Shown piece after piece: positions 62,388-64,000 of a stretch of 64,000 bases of DNA. Location of the stretch: assembly GCA_020465985.1 (NCBI GenBank), contig JAANYP010005943.1:1-64000 (forward strand). Reading direction: 5' to 3'. The position numbers and the translations under genes are program-made. The notes under the pieces were generated by a model. The model was not told the DNA's origin, made no database searches, and saw only the letters and a program-made list of their open reading frames with translations. The DNA comes from Centrapalus pauciflorus (taxonomy: Eukaryota > Streptophyta > Magnoliopsida > Asterales > Asteraceae). Within the stretch, counting starts at the first letter, position 1; every line of letters begins with the position of its first letter.

Positions 62388-62489
62388 GTATCTGACATCA
62401 TATAATGTTGGTGAATGTGATATAGCTTTTGTCAGATACTTAGGATTTTCCCAACCAATACCAGATTTAGAGTTATAAAACTCTGTATC

Positions 62490-64000
62490 TTATGGTTGAT
62501 TTAAATATATTGTTTGATCTGTTTGCCCTCTTTTAATAAATTCATCCTCCATCTTCTTTATTTTCTCATAGAGTTTAGTTCTTTCTTCAAATATGGCATG
62601 ATATTTTACAGAAAAGTTTGAGGCTTCTAATTCAGTTATTCGCAGACTTTCTTGTAAATCAGATATTTTGTGATTCAGATTAAGTATATTGCTTTGAAGT
62701 TCTTTTTCCTTATCTTGTAAGTCTGAGACAGCTCGTAAAGCTAAGGCTTTATCTTTGGAAAAATCTAGGACTAAATTGTGTTCATTTAGAAGTTTGTTTT
62801 CCAAAGAATGAACCTTTTTCTTTTCTGCTTTTAAGGATTTTTCAAACTTTTTAAGCATGAAAGCCATATTAGTTAGTTTTTCTTCTAATATGCATGAGTC
62901 GTCAATATCAGAATCTGAAATAGAATTTACCTCTTGTCCTTCTGAATCCTCTGAGTTATCAGACTCTGAATCCTCCTCATTTTCAGCTTTATTTTGGCCA
63001 GATGCCATTAATGCAACTTCTTCTTTTTCTTCCTCTTCATCAGAATCAGATTCTCTCTGCTCTTCATCCTCTTCATCCGTCAGTCCAACCCACACCTCAT
63101 CTTCAGCTATCATAGCTGATTCACTCAGTTCAGATTCATTGAAGATTTCTGACTTTAAACAGATATGGGCATCTTCATCTAAAATATCATCATCTTCAGA
63201 TAACTGTAACCAATGATCATCCTCCGCCATAAGAGCTTTGCCTGACTCTTTCTCTTTGGCTAAGAGGGCCTTTCTTGTATAGTAGTCTGAATTTTTGACT
63301 ACTGGAGATCTGCATTCCCGGGCATAGTGACCTGGTTTTCCACAGTTATAGCATTTCTGTTCAGATTCCTTCTTGGTTGATTTATCTGACTTCTCATATT
63401 TGTCAGACTTTCGTGCACTACTTTCTCCAGCTTTCTCATACTTATCCTTTTTCTCAAATTTCCTTGAGCCTGTTTTGTAGCGCATTTTGTTGTTTGTTGG
63501 CTTCCTGTAAAATTTCTTCTGAAATGCCTTTGTAAGCAGTGCCATATGTTTTTTCATCTCTTCAATCTCTGAATCTGCAGATGAATCTGATGATTCTGAT
63601 TCTGATGATGTACTGCTGATTACCGCTCTTTTCTCCTTTTTGAGCTTGTATTTATACTTTTTCTCCGCCAGTAGAGCTAGTGGATCAGCAGTTTCTTTTT
63701 CCGCTTTCTTCTTTCCAGATATTTTCCTCAAAACAACTTCTTGGTAGTTGTTGAGGTTTTCAAATAGCATATGAAAATCCATCTCCTCTATATCTTTCGT
63801 TTGTTGGATGATCATAGCATATTTTTCCCATTCTGGATTTAGGACATTTAAAAATTTGACATTGATGTCCAAGTTGGACTTCGTCACTCCGTTTCTTTTT
63901 ACTTCACTTACCAGATTTACAAATCTGAGATAAGTGTTTTCCAGAAGTTCACCTTCACGGGCTCTAAAGTTCTCAAATGTCATTAGACTATTCCTAGCCA
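62490..64000 (-). CDS. SIRE-like copia gag, N terminus outside the window
   Basis: The frame stays open through the window edge, so the internal Met at 63983 is not the true start. The UBN2-type gag core is seen from the edge to about residue 90 of the visible Met-initiated frame (FENFRAREGELLENTYLRF, WEKYAMIIQQTKDIEEMDF). A Ser-rich and Lys-rich linker follows, then a CCHC zinc knuckle CYNCGKPGHYAREC at residues 211-224, then a strongly acidic region and a C-terminal coiled-coil-like stretch (about 380-480). Gag forms the virus-like particle and binds element RNA through the knuckle. The frame ends in a single TAA, after which coding wording continues in the same frame. Confidence 0.9.
   Translation of the reverse strand, partial: ARNSLMTFENFRAREGELLENTYLRFVNLVSEVKRNGVTKSNLDINVKFLNVLNPEWEKYAMIIQQTKDIEEMDFHMLFENLNNYQEVVLRKISGKKKAEKETADPLALLAEKKYKYKLKKEKRAVISSTSSESESSDSSADSEIEEMKKHMALLTKAFQKKFYRKPTNNKMRYKTGSRKFEKKDKYEKAGESSARKSDKYEKSDKSTKKESEQKCYNCGKPGHYARECRSPVVKNSDYYTRKALLAKEKESGKALMAEDDHWLQLSEDDDILDEDAHICLKSEIFNESELSESAMIAEDEVWVGLTDEEDEEQRESDSDEEEEKEEVALMASGQNKAENEEDSESDNSEDSEGQEVNSISDSDIDDSCILEEKLTNMAFMLKKFEKSLKAEKKKVHSLENKLLNEHNLVLDFSKDKALALRAVSDLQDKEKELQSNILNLNHKISDLQESLRITELEASNFSVKYHAIFEERTKLYEKIKKMEDEFIKRGQTDQTIYLNQP

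Larger units (their letters stand above)
56404..64000 (-). mobile_element. SIRE/Maximus-like Ty1-copia retrotransposon, 5' end outside the window
   Basis: Order on the minus strand: gag with CCHC knuckle, spacer, protease, integrase, reverse transcriptase, RNase H, polypurine-word cluster, leader-like spacer, minisatellite. The 5' LTR lies beyond 64000. The 3' end that should follow (envelope-like ORF, polypurine tract, LTR) is present next door but in the reverse orientation (51820-55001). Only two coding lesions are evident in ~6.2 kb of gag-pol, so the copy is fairly young. Confidence 0.85.

Noticed and set aside
62857..63216. 119-codon plus-strand Ser-rich frame
   Set aside because: Antisense of the acidic gag region.

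Overview
The window looks like nuclear DNA of a flowering plant. It is AT-rich, has very long (TA)n arrays, and carries Ty1-copia and Ty3-gypsy pieces, many hairpin-type non-autonomous DNA transposons, one tRNA-derived SINE, and only two recognisable host genes in 64 kb. Several repeat motifs suggest an asterid and perhaps Asteraceae, but this is an impression from sequence style, not a demonstrated assignment.

Host genes. An intronless PAP2-type lipid phosphate phosphatase (LPP beta-like) lies at 22595-23281 on the minus strand. A six-exon adenine phosphoribosyltransferase gene (APT) spans 30541-36674 on the minus strand. I reconstructed all six exons with GT-AG junctions and consistent phase, giving 192 residues. 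The APT gene has taken up a hAT element (intron 2, perfect 8-bp target-site duplication), an older MITE (intron 5), and a perfect 61-bp tandem duplication covering the intron 3/exon 4 acceptor.

Layout. 1-2907: a foldback element with a second foldback nested inside it (9-bp TSD). 3344-3881: hAT-like MITE. 5000-6039: decayed copia gag. 8895-13780: MITEs set in (TA)n arrays, then a solo-LTR-like unit. 13861-16862: a MITE interrupted by a 2.7-kb foldback, itself interrupted by a 0.64-kb hairpin. 18600-19015: compound microsatellites. 20561-22156: Harbinger-like MITE and a SINE with a 13-bp TSD, just downstream of the phosphatase. 24501-27571: a copia-type LTR split by a 1.83-kb solo LTR (TSD GAAGG) and a small hairpin transposon (9-bp TSD). 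30541-36674: APT. 36900-37935: nested MITEs. 38880-44592: low-complexity internal DNA of a probable LTR-element derivative with a minisatellite, a further LTR-like unit, a primer-binding site and a gypsy-type LTR. 44651-48480: more MITEs. 48636-51800: a 5'-truncated copia element with its short 3' LTR. 51800-56400: an envelope-like ORF plus polypurine tract and LTR in the opposite orientation, bounded by scrambled junctions. 56404-64000: the minus-strand gag-pol of a large SIRE-like copia element that runs off the window.

The most interesting signals are the APT splice-acceptor duplication, the apparent inversion of the envelope-like module with LTR-end and leader fragments shuffled at its junctions, the family of hairpin transposons with shared ends and 9-bp TSDs, and MITEs that sit precisely inside (TA)n microsatellites. 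I see no CRISPR array, operon or other prokaryotic-type system, and nothing that I could defend as a wholly new molecular system.
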